From positions 62,001 to 126,000 of the forward strand of contig JAGAMG010000022.1 of the NCBI GenBank assembly GCA_017624835.1: a stretch of DNA of 64,000 nucleotides, read 5' to 3'. Position 1 is the first letter of the stretch, and the number at the start of each line of letters is the position of its first letter. The notes beneath the pieces were generated by a model, which had not been told where the DNA came from, ran no database searches, and saw only the letters and a program-made list of their open reading frames with translations. Origin of the DNA: Lachnospiraceae bacterium (GTDB lineage: Bacteria; Bacillota; Clostridia; Lachnospirales; Lachnospiraceae). The position numbers and the translations under genes are program-made. Shown one piece after another: positions 34,198 through 43,133 of this stretch.

Positions 34198-34920
34198 TTA
34201 TAAAATGCTAATAAGTTCCTTCCACTTTCTAATTGTCAATACGTCTTCCTTCTCACTATAAGGCAAATCTATCGCCCCTATGTACCAAACCGGAAAAATC
34301 CCAGCGTTGCGGGCGCCAACGATATCACATTCATATTGGTCTCCAATATACCATACCTCTTCCGGGGACAGGTTGGCTTTTTCCAGTGCCAATTCAAAAA
34401 TCCGTTTATGTGGCTTGCGATACATATATTCGCTGGTTGCCAAGATAAACTCAAACTCGTGGCTTGGAATCACCGAAGAAATGCGCTCTTTCACAGCCTC
34501 TCCACAATAGGATATATTACTGATAACTCCTGTACGAATGCCTTGCTTTTTTAAGAATGCAAGAAAATCTCCAATTCCTTCCGTGGGCACTCCCGGAGCA
34601 GCCGCATCCCAGAAAACCTTATCTATCTCCTTAGGAGATAAAGACAGTTCAATCCCCATGGACTCATAAAGGTAAGCAGTAAACATATGATTGGGTACTT
34701 CTACCTGAAACAAATGCCGCCTTAAGGGGTCAAATCTACCTAATTCTTTATTAATGGCATCGGCTGCTGCCTGCACCTCTTCGACAGTATGATTGTATTT
34801 ATTTTGGGTGGCATATTTTAAGACTGCTTCTGTTCCTTTTACACCATCAAATTTCCCTTCGTTTACCAAAGTTTGTCCGTAATCGAACAGAATCATTTTG
34901 GGTGGAGTGATTTTCTTCAT
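34198..34920 (-). CDS. HAD-family hydrolase
   Basis: A 240-residue haloacid dehalogenase-type phosphatase. Motif I is ILFDYGQTLVNEG with the nucleophile Asp near residue 14; the usual second Asp two residues later is replaced by Gly, as in YjjG-like members. Motif II is GVISNISYCGE, and motif IV is VWYIGDQYECDIVGARNAG. The cap is helical. The substrate is not predictable; nucleotides or sugar phosphates are typical. It stands alone on the minus strand with a GAGGAG site. Confidence 0.88.
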   Translation of the reverse strand: MKKITPPKMILFDYGQTLVNEGKFDGVKGTEAVLKYATQNKYNHTVEEVQAAADAINKELGRFDPLRRHLFQVEVPNHMFTAYLYESMGIELSLSPKEIDKVFWDAAAPGVPTEGIGDFLAFLKKQGIRTGVISNISYCGEAVKERISSVIPSHEFEFILATSEYMYRKPHKRIFELALEKANLSPEEVWYIGDQYECDIVGARNAGIFPVWYIGAIDLPYSEKEDVLTIRKWKELISIL

Positions 34921-34985
34921 TTTTCTATACTCCTCTTCTAATCTTCTTCTAATCGTTTCCTATTTGCCTTACTTTCCGCCCATAT

Positions 34986-35510
34986 TTATTCCACATAAAA
35001 AACCCGGTTCTCCTTGCGAGGAGGCACTGCAGGATAATCTCCATCCACATATCCCAGCACACAATTGCCCACCCCTTCATAATCCCCTTCTATTCCTAAG
35101 GATTTCAGCCATTCCTGCCATTCCGGCTGCTCAAATACTTCTTTTGCACGGTGAATCCAACAGCTGCCGATTCCCAACTCATGGGCTGCCAACATCAGAT
35201 TGCCCATAACAAGGCTTCCATCATACACATAGGTTCCGGCTTCCTTACTTGCTAACACCACTAAAACCACAGGAGCTCCATAAAAAGGATCTGTAGCTTC
35301 GTTACCCATTACTCTTGCATTTGCCTTGGAAAGCTTATCTCGCACTTCCTTGTTAGTTACTGCCACAATAATTCCTGCCTGTTTATTCATTCCGCTGGCA
35401 GCATAGGTTCCGGCATCAATAATTTTTTCCAATACTTCTCTGGGAACCATATCAGATTTGAACTTTCTGATACTTCTTCTGGTCTGCATTTTGTTTAAAA
35501 CTTCACTCAT
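34986..35510 (-). CDS. Nitroreductase-family flavoprotein
   Basis: A 174-residue FMN-dependent oxidoreductase. It starts with the family signature MQTRRSIRKF and has AGTYAASGMNKQAGIIVAV, SLVMGNLMLAAHELGIGSCW and GNCVLGYVDGD. It uses NAD(P)H to reduce nitro compounds or quinones; the true substrate is unknown. AGGAG precedes ATG 35510. It heads the run of small enzymes that fills 34-45.5 kb. Confidence 0.9.
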   Translation of the reverse strand: MSEVLNKMQTRRSIRKFKSDMVPREVLEKIIDAGTYAASGMNKQAGIIVAVTNKEVRDKLSKANARVMGNEATDPFYGAPVVLVVLASKEAGTYVYDGSLVMGNLMLAAHELGIGSCWIHRAKEVFEQPEWQEWLKSLGIEGDYEGVGNCVLGYVDGDYPAVPPRKENRVFYVE

Positions 35511-35548
35511 GATTTAGACTCCTTTTCTTTCCTATAAAATGTTAACAG

Positions 35549-35989
35549 TTACCTATAGTGTGGTTTATATCCATCCTTGTATGTACAAAAGCATTCGGAA
35601 AAATCATTTTCAAACATGGTTATATATTTTTCCATATTGGGCGCCAAATTCTGTTGTTTCAATTCCTGCTTATCCAGCCAAAACACTTCGCCTTCTGCAG
35701 TTTCTGCTATAAGCTCTCCTGTATATTCTGTAGCCTTGTAAAAATAGGTAAAATAGGTAAATCCGCTTTCATTTTCTTCCCAATAAATGAATCCCTTACT
35801 TTTCAGATTGGAAATAGTCAAACCTGTTTCTTCTCTAAACTCACGGACGGCAGAATCATAAATACTTTCACCAGATTCCACATGTCCGCCCGGAAAAGCA
35901 ATTCCACAAAATTTCTTTTTTCTGTTGAGCACCAAAACTTTTCCATCCACTTCCAGCATTACCATATTTGTCAATTCTGTATTTGCCAT
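35549..35989 (-). CDS. Nudix hydrolase (MutT-like)
   Basis: A 146-residue pyrophosphohydrolase with the full Nudix box GGHVESGESIYDSAVREFRE then ETGLTI (about residues 33-58). The FCGIAFPGGHVE start is typical of 8-oxo-dGTP-type members. It starts 10 nt after the stop of a second Nudix gene and borrows that gene's end as ribosome site (AGGAAAAG), so the two are cotranscribed. Confidence 0.92.
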   Translation of the reverse strand: MANTELTNMVMLEVDGKVLVLNRKKKFCGIAFPGGHVESGESIYDSAVREFREETGLTISNLKSKGFIYWEENESGFTYFTYFYKATEYTGELIAETAEGEVFWLDKQELKQQNLAPNMEKYITMFENDFSECFCTYKDGYKPHYR

Positions 35990-35999
35990 TTTTCTTTTC

Positions 36000-36506
36000 C
36001 TATGCCTCTCTGTTTAATTTTTCCATAAAGCTTTTTAAACGTTTCTTTTGCGGCTCAATACAATCACCTGAACTCAAGAATTTAAGTAACTCTCCCTTGG
36101 AAATCCATTTATAAGCAATGGTTTCCCCCTCTTGTAAAGTAACGGAATCCTTGGGACAATCCGTTATACAAAGATATCCATAATGGATGGCATGTCCCTC
36201 CGGACGATGGGTGTGATAAATTTGTTTCAATTCTCCTGCTTCAATACCACATTCCTCCTGCAATTCACGTCTTGCACATTGTTGCGGTGTCTCTCCCTTT
36301 AATGCACTTCCGCCTGCCCCCACTTCCCAACAACCGGGCCATCCTTCCTTGTCCAACGCTCTTTGCATTAAAAGGAAATCTCCATCTCGATGGCGAACTA
36401 CCGTTTCACAAACCAAATGATAAACATTGTCAGGTATGTGCTCTCCGCGAACCAAATCAAAATCAAGTTTCACTTCGTCCTTATCATAAGCATCCCAGAG
36501 CTCCAT
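36000..36506 (-). CDS. Nudix hydrolase with N-terminal extension
   Basis: A Nudix protein of about 168 residues. The box is GAGGSALKGETPQQCARREL then QEECGI. The N-terminal region (LWDAYDKD...) and the HLVCETVVRHRDGDFLLMQRA strand resemble the isopentenyl-diphosphate isomerase-like branch. The frame opens at 36521, but GGGAGG lies 5 nt before ATG 36506, so that start is used. It is directly followed by another Nudix gene. Confidence 0.9.
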   Translation of the reverse strand: MELWDAYDKDEVKLDFDLVRGEHIPDNVYHLVCETVVRHRDGDFLLMQRALDKEGWPGCWEVGAGGSALKGETPQQCARRELQEECGIEAGELKQIYHTHRPEGHAIHYGYLCITDCPKDSVTLQEGETIAYKWISKGELLKFLSSGDCIEPQKKRLKSFMEKLNREA

Positions 36507-36540
36507 AAGTACCTCCCTCATACTTTCAACATGTCTATTT

Positions 36541-36999
36541 TCATTTAACGGACATCACATAAATCTGACATGGATTATCCTTGTCCCAATAAGTTTCTAG
36601 GCACTCCAGTTCCTTAAAGCCCATACTTTTATAAAATGCATTGGTTTTGTTGTAGCTCTCGTAAAGACCATCCTGCAATGTTTTTACCTGTAAAAATTCA
36701 TATCCGCTTTCTCTGGCAAATTCATAAAGAGCATGGAACAGTTGCTTACCGATACCTAATCTATGAAATTCCTTCCTGACTCCCATAACGCAAACCTCTG
36801 CTGTATATTGGCTGGTTTCTTTTAACACTACAAAGCCTCTAACCACTTCTCCGTCCATATCAGCCCACAACGGTAATTCCCTGCTGCTGTTAGCATATTC
36901 ATTAATGCCCTCCGGTATCCCGAACCAATCAGGTAGGGCTTCTAAAATACTTCTACAAATTTGTTCTTTTTTATCTTTGTCTTGTATTTGTATGACCAT
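36541..36999 (-). CDS. GNAT-family N-acetyltransferase
   Basis: An acetyltransferase of about 152 residues. The acetyl-CoA pyrophosphate loop is VRKEFHRLGIGKQLFHAL. The C-terminal YNKTNAFYKSMGFKELE is the usual GNAT strand-helix end. The frame opens at 37062, but AAGGAG just upstream of ATG 36999 decides the start. The acceptor is unknown. It precedes the Nudix genes by 34 bp. Confidence 0.9.
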   Translation of the reverse strand: MVIQIQDKDKKEQICRSILEALPDWFGIPEGINEYANSSRELPLWADMDGEVVRGFVVLKETSQYTAEVCVMGVRKEFHRLGIGKQLFHALYEFARESGYEFLQVKTLQDGLYESYNKTNAFYKSMGFKELECLETYWDKDNPCQIYVMSVK

Positions 37000-37026
37000 G
37001 GTTTTCTCCTTATAATATACAAATTG

Positions 37027-37052
37027 CCCCCAAAACTTAATTTTTAGGGGCG
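37027..37052 (-). terminator. Hairpin after the toxin gene
   Basis: GCCCC plus AAAA pair with TTTT plus GGGGC. The structure follows the toxin stop closely and is followed by a weak T-rich stretch on the minus strand. Confidence 0.45.
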
Positions 37053-37064
37053 CATATACCATAA

Positions 37065-37406
37065 TTATTCAAAATTTTTCAACCACTGTTTTAAAATGAA
37101 CTGCCAATCCATACCATCCTGCATTACCCTTAAAACAGTTACTACCTTCTTTTCATCATCAACAATGTAAAAGAAAAGATATGTACGATACGGCTTCAAA
37201 TGTATATCATATCCTCTATACCGAAAACCACTCGTATCCAATCCTGTGGGCAGTGTCTTTAACTCATTTGTAGCACCTTTCATCTTCTTGGTAAAATTTT
37301 CTCCAAGCTCATGATATTTGAAAGTATCCAAAATATATTTTTTCATCTTTCTCATATCATCCCTGCTACTATAAGTATACTCAATCTTATACTTATCCTT
37401 TATCAT
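37065..37406 (-). CDS. RelE/ParE-family toxin
   Basis: A 113-residue protein with the RelE/ParE beta-alpha fold. It shows KIEYTYSSRDDMRKMKKYIL at the start, LPTGLDTSGFRYRGYDIHL in the middle and YLFFYIVDDEKKVVTVLRVMQDG near the end. That last block is the conserved RelE strand with basic catalytic residues. It would act as an mRNA interferase or gyrase poison. It starts 11 nt after a 49-residue partner gene, and the AGGTAGGTG site is in that gap. Confidence 0.85.
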   Translation of the reverse strand: MIKDKYKIEYTYSSRDDMRKMKKYILDTFKYHELGENFTKKMKGATNELKTLPTGLDTSGFRYRGYDIHLKPYRTYLFFYIVDDEKKVVTVLRVMQDGMDWQFILKQWLKNFE

Positions 37407-37417
37407 GATGCACCTAC

Positions 37418-37567
37418 CTAAATCACATCAAGCTCTGCCCACATTTCCTCCTCTGAAATCACTCGACCCTTTTCCACATCATCTATGGCTTCATCCAGCT
37501 TAGAAAACAAGGCATCCATTGCATCATCTATGGTATATGCTTTTTTTGTTACTTGAATAGCTTCCAT
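37418..37567 (-). CDS. Short antitoxin partner of the RelE/ParE toxin (49 residues)
   Basis: A frame from ATG 37567 to TAG 37418 encodes 49 residues: an acidic helical protein with YTIDDAMDALFSKLDEAIDD and the end GRVISEEEMWAELDVI. The acidic composition and the tail are typical of antitoxins that wrap a RelE/ParE toxin. No DNA-binding motif is obvious, so operon repression may need another factor. AAAGGATGAT precedes the start. It is short enough to be missed by length-filtered gene calling. Confidence 0.82.
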   Translation of the reverse strand: MEAIQVTKKAYTIDDAMDALFSKLDEAIDDVEKGRVISEEEMWAELDVI

Positions 37568-37647
37568 ATAATCATCCTTTCAAATAAATCGGATTGCCTC
37601 TTATTGCCTATAGTATAACACACTCAATTATTTTCTACTATATTTTT

Positions 37648-38052
37648 CTATCTAAAATAAGCTATCATATGCCCTTCCACCAAAGGTTTCATGCCAAAGG
37701 ACTGATAAAAGTGATTGTCCACCTCATCCGCCAAATCAGTTACTACTTGAAACATTCTAACATCCTTATACTTATTCCAAATCATCTTAAATAACATGGA
37801 ACCAATCCCCTGCTTTTGGTAGCATCTATCTACGATTAAGTCCTGCACTATAACAATATGCTCTCCATCACCTACACAACGAATGAAACCTATCAGATTT
37901 TCTTCCTCAAAAGCACCTAATATGTATAAAGAATTTTGAAAGGCTCGAACTAATTTCCTGTCATTATCTAAGTAGGATTTCCAGCCTTCTTCAGCATATA
38001 TTTCTTTGACTCTTTCTATTAATTCTGTGCTAAATTCTTTGTAAGATATCAT
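37648..38052 (-). CDS. GNAT-family N-acetyltransferase
   Basis: A 134-residue acetyltransferase. The acetyl-CoA loop is VDRCYQKQGIGSMLFKMIW (about residues 83-101), preceded by HIVIVQDLIV. The protein ends with SFGMKPLVEGHMIAYF, a form common in YhbS-like members. GAGGTG lies just before ATG 38052. It follows the methyltransferase gene by 9 bp, so the two are cotranscribed. The acceptor is unknown. Confidence 0.9.
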   Translation of the reverse strand: MISYKEFSTELIERVKEIYAEEGWKSYLDNDRKLVRAFQNSLYILGAFEEENLIGFIRCVGDGEHIVIVQDLIVDRCYQKQGIGSMLFKMIWNKYKDVRMFQVVTDLADEVDNHFYQSFGMKPLVEGHMIAYFR

Positions 38053-38061
38053 TGATTCACC

Positions 38062-38829
38062 TCACACTACCTTCTCAAAATACAAAATCATTTCCAGACA
38101 TTTATCATTCTCCCCAATGGGAAGCAAATCTCCTTCTGAGATTTTTCCGACAATCTCTTTTCTTATACTACTGCCTTTACAAGTAAGACCAAATTCTTTA
38201 CAAACTGCAATAAAGTTCTCCAATGAATAGTAGACCGCATTTCTTTCTCTAAGATAATCATAGGTTTGGGAACCCATTTCATAAAACTGCTCAATAACCA
38301 CAAATCGTCCCTCCGGCTTCAAACTCCTGGCAAGCTCCGCTAAAAGTCCTCTGTAATTATCCACATTATCTAGTAAATTACCACAAAAAGCATCGATACT
38401 TTCATCCTTAAACGGAAGTCCCTTATCCAAATCAACATCGAAAATACAAAAACGCTTGTCAACATTTGCTTTTTGATGGGCGTTCACGATTGCTTTACTA
38501 GCATCTGTGGCAATAAATATACTCTCATTTTCCATGAAATCGAAAACAGGAGCAAAATATCCCGATGGACCGCTGGCAAGGTCAACGGTAATACCGCCTC
38601 GCTCTGTAATATATTGGAAATATTTTGCCATCTGACTATCGGATTTCACATTTTCACAATGAATTTTGTACATCCGCTTCATCTGCAAATGCCGAGAATT
38701 CTTTGTATAATAATTATCCAATGCTGTTGACCATTTTGGACGTTCTGCTTCATCAGTGAAAAAATGAAACACGTTTTTTTCCTTTGTAAAAGAAGTTCCA
38801 TCTTTTATTAGTAATGTAATATCTAACAT
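38062..38829 (-). CDS. Class I SAM-dependent methyltransferase
   Basis: A methyltransferase of about 255 residues. Motif I is VDLASGPSGYFAPVFD, motif II is FIATDASKAIVNAHQ, and the later motif is IDAFCGNLLDNVDNY then GRFVVIEQFYEMG. The frame extends upstream to 38934 across the neighbouring GNAT gene, but GGAGGG lies 7 nt before ATG 38829, so that start is chosen. The substrate is unknown. It starts 4 nt after the GNAT gene stop. Confidence 0.88.
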   Translation of the reverse strand: MLDITLLIKDGTSFTKEKNVFHFFTDEAERPKWSTALDNYYTKNSRHLQMKRMYKIHCENVKSDSQMAKYFQYITERGGITVDLASGPSGYFAPVFDFMENESIFIATDASKAIVNAHQKANVDKRFCIFDVDLDKGLPFKDESIDAFCGNLLDNVDNYRGLLAELARSLKPEGRFVVIEQFYEMGSQTYDYLRERNAVYYSLENFIAVCKEFGLTCKGSSIRKEIVGKISEGDLLPIGENDKCLEMILYFEKVV

Positions 38830-38833
38830 GAAA

Positions 38834-39253
38834 TCACCCTCCAATCCACAAATCCATTCCTGCGCCAGCCTCTTCATTAGGTCTTTCATTAAACCCAAAC
38901 TTCTTATAAAATGTTTCCCTACCTTTTGCAGCAATTAAGACAATTTTTATTTTCCAGCCTTCCTTTAATTGCGACTTTACAAAGTCAATTGCCATTTGAA
39001 CCATCTGGTTCCCTATTCCCAGCCCTTGATAGTCCGGCATTACCATCACATCCGCCAAATAGGAAATGTAACCGCCATCCCATATAATCCTTGCTGTACC
39101 TACAATCTTTTCCTTATCATAACAGCCTATGACATAGGCTGAATGCTCTAATCCCGACTGCGCCTGTTCCTTACACAAAGCACCCCATCCTACAGCTTCT
39201 CTTAATAAATTATAATCTTCCACAGTGATAGACTCTTGATATACTATATCCAC
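38834..39253 (-). CDS. GNAT-family N-acetyltransferase
   Basis: A 139-residue acetyltransferase starting at GTG 39253 after GAGGTATTT. The acetyl-CoA loop is VMPDYQGLGIGNQMVQMAI (about residues 72-90), and the end RETFYKKFGFNERPNEEAG has the FYxxxGF signature. The ending GAGMDLWI is typical of a group annotated as arylamine or aminoglycoside-like acetyltransferases. It is followed almost directly by the methyltransferase. Confidence 0.9.
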   Translation of the reverse strand: MDIVYQESITVEDYNLLREAVGWGALCKEQAQSGLEHSAYVIGCYDKEKIVGTARIIWDGGYISYLADVMVMPDYQGLGIGNQMVQMAIDFVKSQLKEGWKIKIVLIAAKGRETFYKKFGFNERPNEEAGAGMDLWIGG

Positions 39254-39266
39254 AATAAATACCTCG

Positions 39267-39794
39267 TTATTTCCTCAAATCCTTTATCAAACATAATGTC
39301 AGCTCATCATCATTCTTGCATGGTGCATCCACAGGGCAAATCTTTTCCTCATAATAGACGCCTTTCCCATCCGGGAGATAGCCCCGTTTTATGTACAGCC
39401 TTTGGGCTGCACCATAGTCACTGTTTAAGCAAACATCCAGATACACTTTATCTCCATAAGCTCCGGCAATTTCTTCCGCCACATCCATCAGCCTGTTTCC
39501 GATTCCCTTTTTACGATAAGGCTCCAAAACCTTCAAATCTACTACACCGGGAATCCCTTGATTCCCCAATCCGCCCCATTTGCATTTGAAATAGAGAAAA
39601 ACATATCCTGCAATTTCTCCCCGGTATAATGCCAATAGCGCAGTACTGTTTTCTTTTTCTTGGTTTGCAACCTGATTCTTGAAATAGTTTCTATTTTTCT
39701 CAGAAGTATCATTCTGAGCCTTGCAAATATCCGTAATATCCTCAGCATTCATTTGACGAATCACAAGGTTTTCTGATTCATAAAAAATTTTCAT
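39267..39794 (-). CDS. GNAT-family N-acetyltransferase
   Basis: A 175-residue acetyltransferase. It starts with LVIRQMNAEDITDICKAQ, has the acetyl-CoA loop VLEPYRKKGIGNRLMDVAEE (about residues 91-110) and the C-terminal YGAAQRLYIKRGYLPDGKG. It lies 13 bp before the next GNAT gene in the same direction. The substrate is unknown. Confidence 0.9.
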   Translation of the reverse strand: MKIFYESENLVIRQMNAEDITDICKAQNDTSEKNRNYFKNQVANQEKENSTALLALYRGEIAGYVFLYFKCKWGGLGNQGIPGVVDLKVLEPYRKKGIGNRLMDVAEEIAGAYGDKVYLDVCLNSDYGAAQRLYIKRGYLPDGKGVYYEEKICPVDAPCKNDDELTLCLIKDLRK

Positions 39795-39818
39795 TTTTCT
39801 CTAACTCCCCGGCATACT

Positions 39819-40700
39819 CTACTTGGCATCCGAATATATCCCCAGCGTTTCAGCCCATCTTAAGAAAAGGGATTTCCACTGTCCTGTCTGGGCTTGGTCA
39901 TTCCCCAAACCAAAGCCATGGTTTCCGGTTCTGAAAATATGAAGCTCTGCCGACACCTTCTTGGCACGAGCTGCAAAATAGAGAAGCACGCTGTTTTCCG
40001 CGGGCGTTGTTTCATCATCATCGGTTTCAAAAATAAACAATGGTGGCGTATTCTCATTCAGCATCTCATGAGGCTTATATTTTGCCAGCTGCTTCTTTTC
40101 ATAAATAGCGATAGGATTGCTTTTACCATCACCGCGATTTTGCTGCACATCCCCTGAGATTGCAGGATATCCCAGCACACAAAAATCGGGACGTGCCGAA
40201 TAGAAATCCGCTTCATCAACAGGCTTACCCAGCTTTTTGTCAAATCCGGTGGCAATTAGTGCAGTTTGATAACCACCGGCGGAAAAGCCCATAACACCGA
40301 TGGCATCCTCACGGATGCCCCACTCCTTCGCCCGGGCTCTCACAATGCGGACTGCTCTCTGGGCATCCATTAGTAAGACATCATATTGATTTTTATGCTC
40401 ATTTACAGGAAGTCTAGTCTTTAAAACAAAGGCTGCCATTCCCAGACTATTCAGCCACTCTGCCACATCCCTACCCTCGTGGCTCAGCACCTGTCGCATA
40501 AATGCGCCACCCGGGATAATAATAAAAGCAGGCGCATTTTCAAGCCCCTCCGGTATAAATGGAATCAGCTCCGGGGAGGTAACATTTTGCACAAGCTCCT
40601 TTTTCCTGCCGTTTTTTTCTTCGATAAAAAACTCCTCTGTGATAGTCAGGTTTTCTGAACCGGGGGCTGTTGCAGGATATAGTTTTATATTTGTGGTCAT
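39819..40700 (-). CDS. Alpha/beta-hydrolase esterase (acetyl-esterase-like)
   Basis: A 293-residue cytosolic hydrolase. The oxyanion segment is FIIIPGGAFM, the nucleophile elbow is GVMGFSAGGYQTAL with Ser in GFSAG, the acid is near FIFETDDDETTP and the catalytic His is in GNHGFGLG. It resembles BD-FAE/Axe-type esterases that deacetylate sugars. No signal peptide is seen. AAAAGGAGG precedes ATG 40700. It could remove acetyl groups from imported pectin or xylan oligosaccharides, which is only a contextual guess. Confidence 0.88.
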   Translation of the reverse strand: MTTNIKLYPATAPGSENLTITEEFFIEEKNGRKKELVQNVTSPELIPFIPEGLENAPAFIIIPGGAFMRQVLSHEGRDVAEWLNSLGMAAFVLKTRLPVNEHKNQYDVLLMDAQRAVRIVRARAKEWGIREDAIGVMGFSAGGYQTALIATGFDKKLGKPVDEADFYSARPDFCVLGYPAISGDVQQNRGDGKSNPIAIYEKKQLAKYKPHEMLNENTPPLFIFETDDDETTPAENSVLLYFAARAKKVSAELHIFRTGNHGFGLGNDQAQTGQWKSLFLRWAETLGIYSDAK

Positions 40701-40728
40701 GGGGAGTGCCTCCTTTTATCCTTTATAT

Positions 40729-41361
40729 TTATTCCGGTCTGTCCGCCAAATTACTTGCCTTTTTGCCATTCGCCTTAATCATTTGGCGCCAGCCCATCTG
40801 AGCACCTAATTTGTAAGCAAATCTAGGCAAAGCAACCGATACATAACAATTTTCCTGTATTTCCTGCTGCTCAATTTTTTCTGCAAGCATGGATAATGCT
40901 TTATCTATGGGGGCTTTGGGTCCTTGTCCGGGTTCCAGCTTAGGCATCATGGCAAGCCCGCCACCTCCACCAATCCCAATTCCACCACCCCAGGGGTTGT
41001 TCGTCTTCGTACACCAATTCTGTAAAATTCTCAGAGCATGCTTTGCCTGAATTCCTTCATAAAAACCGCAATTTACAATACCATAAACCTGTCTTTTTGA
41101 ATGATGCACATTTTCTTCTTCTAATTGCGCAAGACAGGAAAGCAAATGTCCCGGAATTCCATCCACATACAACGGGAAAGCAAATATCCACGCATCCGCT
41201 GTACTTAATTCTGCTTTCACTGTTTCAGAAACATCGGTTGTATGAAAGCCCAAGTCTAAAATCTCATTTGTTTCTGAAAAATAACCTTTCAAATCTTCTA
41301 ACAAAGCTCCGCTGGCACTGTTTTTTACCTTAGGGCTTCCGTTAATGAATGCAATTCTCAT
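40729..41361 (-). CDS. NAD(P)H-dependent flavodoxin-like oxidoreductase
   Basis: A flavodoxin-fold protein of about 210 residues with the FMN phosphate loop FINGSPKVKNSASGALLE and the middle AWIFAFPLYVDGIPGHLLSCL. A Gly-rich stretch GGGIGIGGGGGLAMM near residue 135 is unusual. The frame opens upstream at 41391, but GGAGGG before ATG 41361 and the ATGA overlap with the upstream flavoprotein gene fix this start. The two flavoproteins are translationally coupled and may work together. Confidence 0.88.
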   Translation of the reverse strand: MRIAFINGSPKVKNSASGALLEDLKGYFSETNEILDLGFHTTDVSETVKAELSTADAWIFAFPLYVDGIPGHLLSCLAQLEEENVHHSKRQVYGIVNCGFYEGIQAKHALRILQNWCTKTNNPWGGGIGIGGGGGLAMMPKLEPGQGPKAPIDKALSMLAEKIEQQEIQENCYVSVALPRFAYKLGAQMGWRQMIKANGKKASNLADRPE

Positions 41362-41846
41362 AGGGTTATGCCCTCCAATTCTTCCGCACATTTGTAAAAA
41401 TGAACAGCCTTTACCTTTCCATCATAATTATCTGCATTAGCTTCCAGAATTTCTCTTGCAGTTTCCTTCTCCGTTTCTGTAATAGCTTCCCCATAAAAAT
41501 GAGCAGATAGAGAAATTACATTTTGATATCTTCGTTTATGATGCATCTCCCCTTTTCTGATTACAAAATCAGGATGGATATAGGAAATTGCTCTATCCTG
41601 CACCATTTTCACGAAAGGACTTAGACTGCCATAATAGCACTTGCTAACCAGAATCAATTCTGAGCACTTACCCATATCTATTCCGGTATTCTCATAGCCA
41701 TCGTGAATGACACATTTTCCCGGCGTTTTTACCCAGCAGCCAAAGCATCCGATACAATGATGGATGCTGCCCTTGGGACTAATAATTTTATACTCGCCCT
41801 CTATAGGGATATTAAAATTTTCCAAGTCAGTAATAATTAGTTTCAC
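41358..41846 (-). CDS. Iron-sulfur flavoprotein-like NADPH-dependent FMN reductase
   Basis: A 162-residue flavodoxin-fold protein starting at GTG 41846 after AAAGGAG. The compact cysteine motif CIGCFGCWVKTPGKC (about residues 33-47) resembles the cluster-binding motif of iron-sulfur flavoproteins. SELILVSKCYYGSLSPFVK follows. Its stop overlaps the next flavoprotein gene as ATGA. The electron acceptor is unknown. The N-terminal flavin loop is shorter than in classical members. Confidence 0.82.
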   Translation of the reverse strand: MKLIITDLENFNIPIEGEYKIISPKGSIHHCIGCFGCWVKTPGKCVIHDGYENTGIDMGKCSELILVSKCYYGSLSPFVKMVQDRAISYIHPDFVIRKGEMHHKRRYQNVISLSAHFYGEAITETEKETAREILEANADNYDGKVKAVHFYKCAEELEGITL

Positions 41847-41871
41847 TTATGTTAACTCCTTTGTATTTCCC

Positions 41872-43101
41872 CTATTTCTTCTTATCACGCTTTCTTCCCA
41901 AGTAGTTATCCAGCTTCTCCTTCATGTTTTCAGGTATTTCCTTGGATACCGGGCATTTTCCTGAATTTGCCATTTGAGAAGTAAAAACGCTAATAAAATC
42001 AATATCTATCAGCATCTGTTCTGCGCTCATCACCTTAGCAGTGTCATAGCTGTTGTGGATAGTTGCCGTGTTCCCGGGTGCTATCCGGGCAAAGGACACT
42101 GCCGGGATTCCCTTATCTGCAAAAGGTGTGGAATCGCTGGAATAAACATCCTGATAGGGTTTGATTCCAAAGCTTTCAATGGCTCCCAGATATTCCAGGT
42201 AATGAACTAATTTTTCCTCAGAAGTACAGCAAGCTATGAATTTACCCATAATGCAACCAATCATATCTAAGTTGATATTTAGAATCACCTTTTTCAGCTC
42301 CTCCTCATGGGCTGCCACATATGCCTTAGAGCCCAACAAACCTCTTTCCTCGCTGCCGCACCAGATAAACCTAAGTCCATAGCGGTGAGATTCTTTTGCA
42401 AACTTCTCTGCAATCGCCAAAAGACCAATACTTCCTGACATATTGTCATAAGCCCCTTGGGAAAGGGATGTGGAATCATAATGTGCAGTCAGCACAATCA
42501 TTTCTTCTGTTTCACCTGAAAGCTCTAAAACCAGATTGTGGGACTCTCCTTTATATTCCTTTTGTTTGATACGGATAGTTGCTTCCTTTGCGCCGGATTT
42601 TACCAATTCTATTGCCTGTTTTGCATTGATATTTACACCAAGCATTTTTTCACCTTTGCTGATATAGGAGCGCAGCTCCTTTTGGTCGATATCCTCATCT
42701 GCATAATTTGCATTTCCATCATAGGTAATAAAGCCCACTGCTCCGCTCTCTCGCAAATCCTGATATCTCCAATATCCCATACCAATATCATTTAATACAA
42801 TTTTTCCCTTGCAATTCTCAAGGGAATAAGCATCATCATGGGGCATATAGTACAATGGCGCTGTTACCTCTCCACTTCCACAGCAAAAATAACCCTTGCA
42901 GGGAATTACCTTGCCATCTACAAGTAATTCTGCTTCTTCTATCTCAGCCATATCCACTTCAAAGGCTTCCAGATGTGCCTCCAATCCCATTTCCTCACAT
43001 TTTTCTTTTAAGTAATTAGCACATTTCAATTCACTTTCGCTACCACCCATGCGCACATAGGCGGTATCTGTAAAAATTTGATTTATCTGTTTTTGATTCA
43101 T
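41872..43101 (-). CDS. M28-family zinc aminopeptidase
   Basis: A 409-residue metallopeptidase without a signal peptide. The zinc ligands lie in VLTAHYDSTS, GAYDNMSGSIGLL, CGSEERGLLGS, LNINLDMIGC and the late THNSYDT. A protease-associated-like region (about 60-170) is inserted before the catalytic half. It should release N-terminal residues from peptides in the cytosol. GGAGGAAG precedes ATG 43101. Confidence 0.9.
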   Translation of the reverse strand: MNQKQINQIFTDTAYVRMGGSESELKCANYLKEKCEEMGLEAHLEAFEVDMAEIEEAELLVDGKVIPCKGYFCCGSGEVTAPLYYMPHDDAYSLENCKGKIVLNDIGMGYWRYQDLRESGAVGFITYDGNANYADEDIDQKELRSYISKGEKMLGVNINAKQAIELVKSGAKEATIRIKQKEYKGESHNLVLELSGETEEMIVLTAHYDSTSLSQGAYDNMSGSIGLLAIAEKFAKESHRYGLRFIWCGSEERGLLGSKAYVAAHEEELKKVILNINLDMIGCIMGKFIACCTSEEKLVHYLEYLGAIESFGIKPYQDVYSSDSTPFADKGIPAVSFARIAPGNTATIHNSYDTAKVMSAEQMLIDIDFISVFTSQMANSGKCPVSKEIPENMKEKLDNYLGRKRDKKK

Positions 43102-43133
43102 TTTCTTCCTCCTGCTGAAATAACGATATATTC

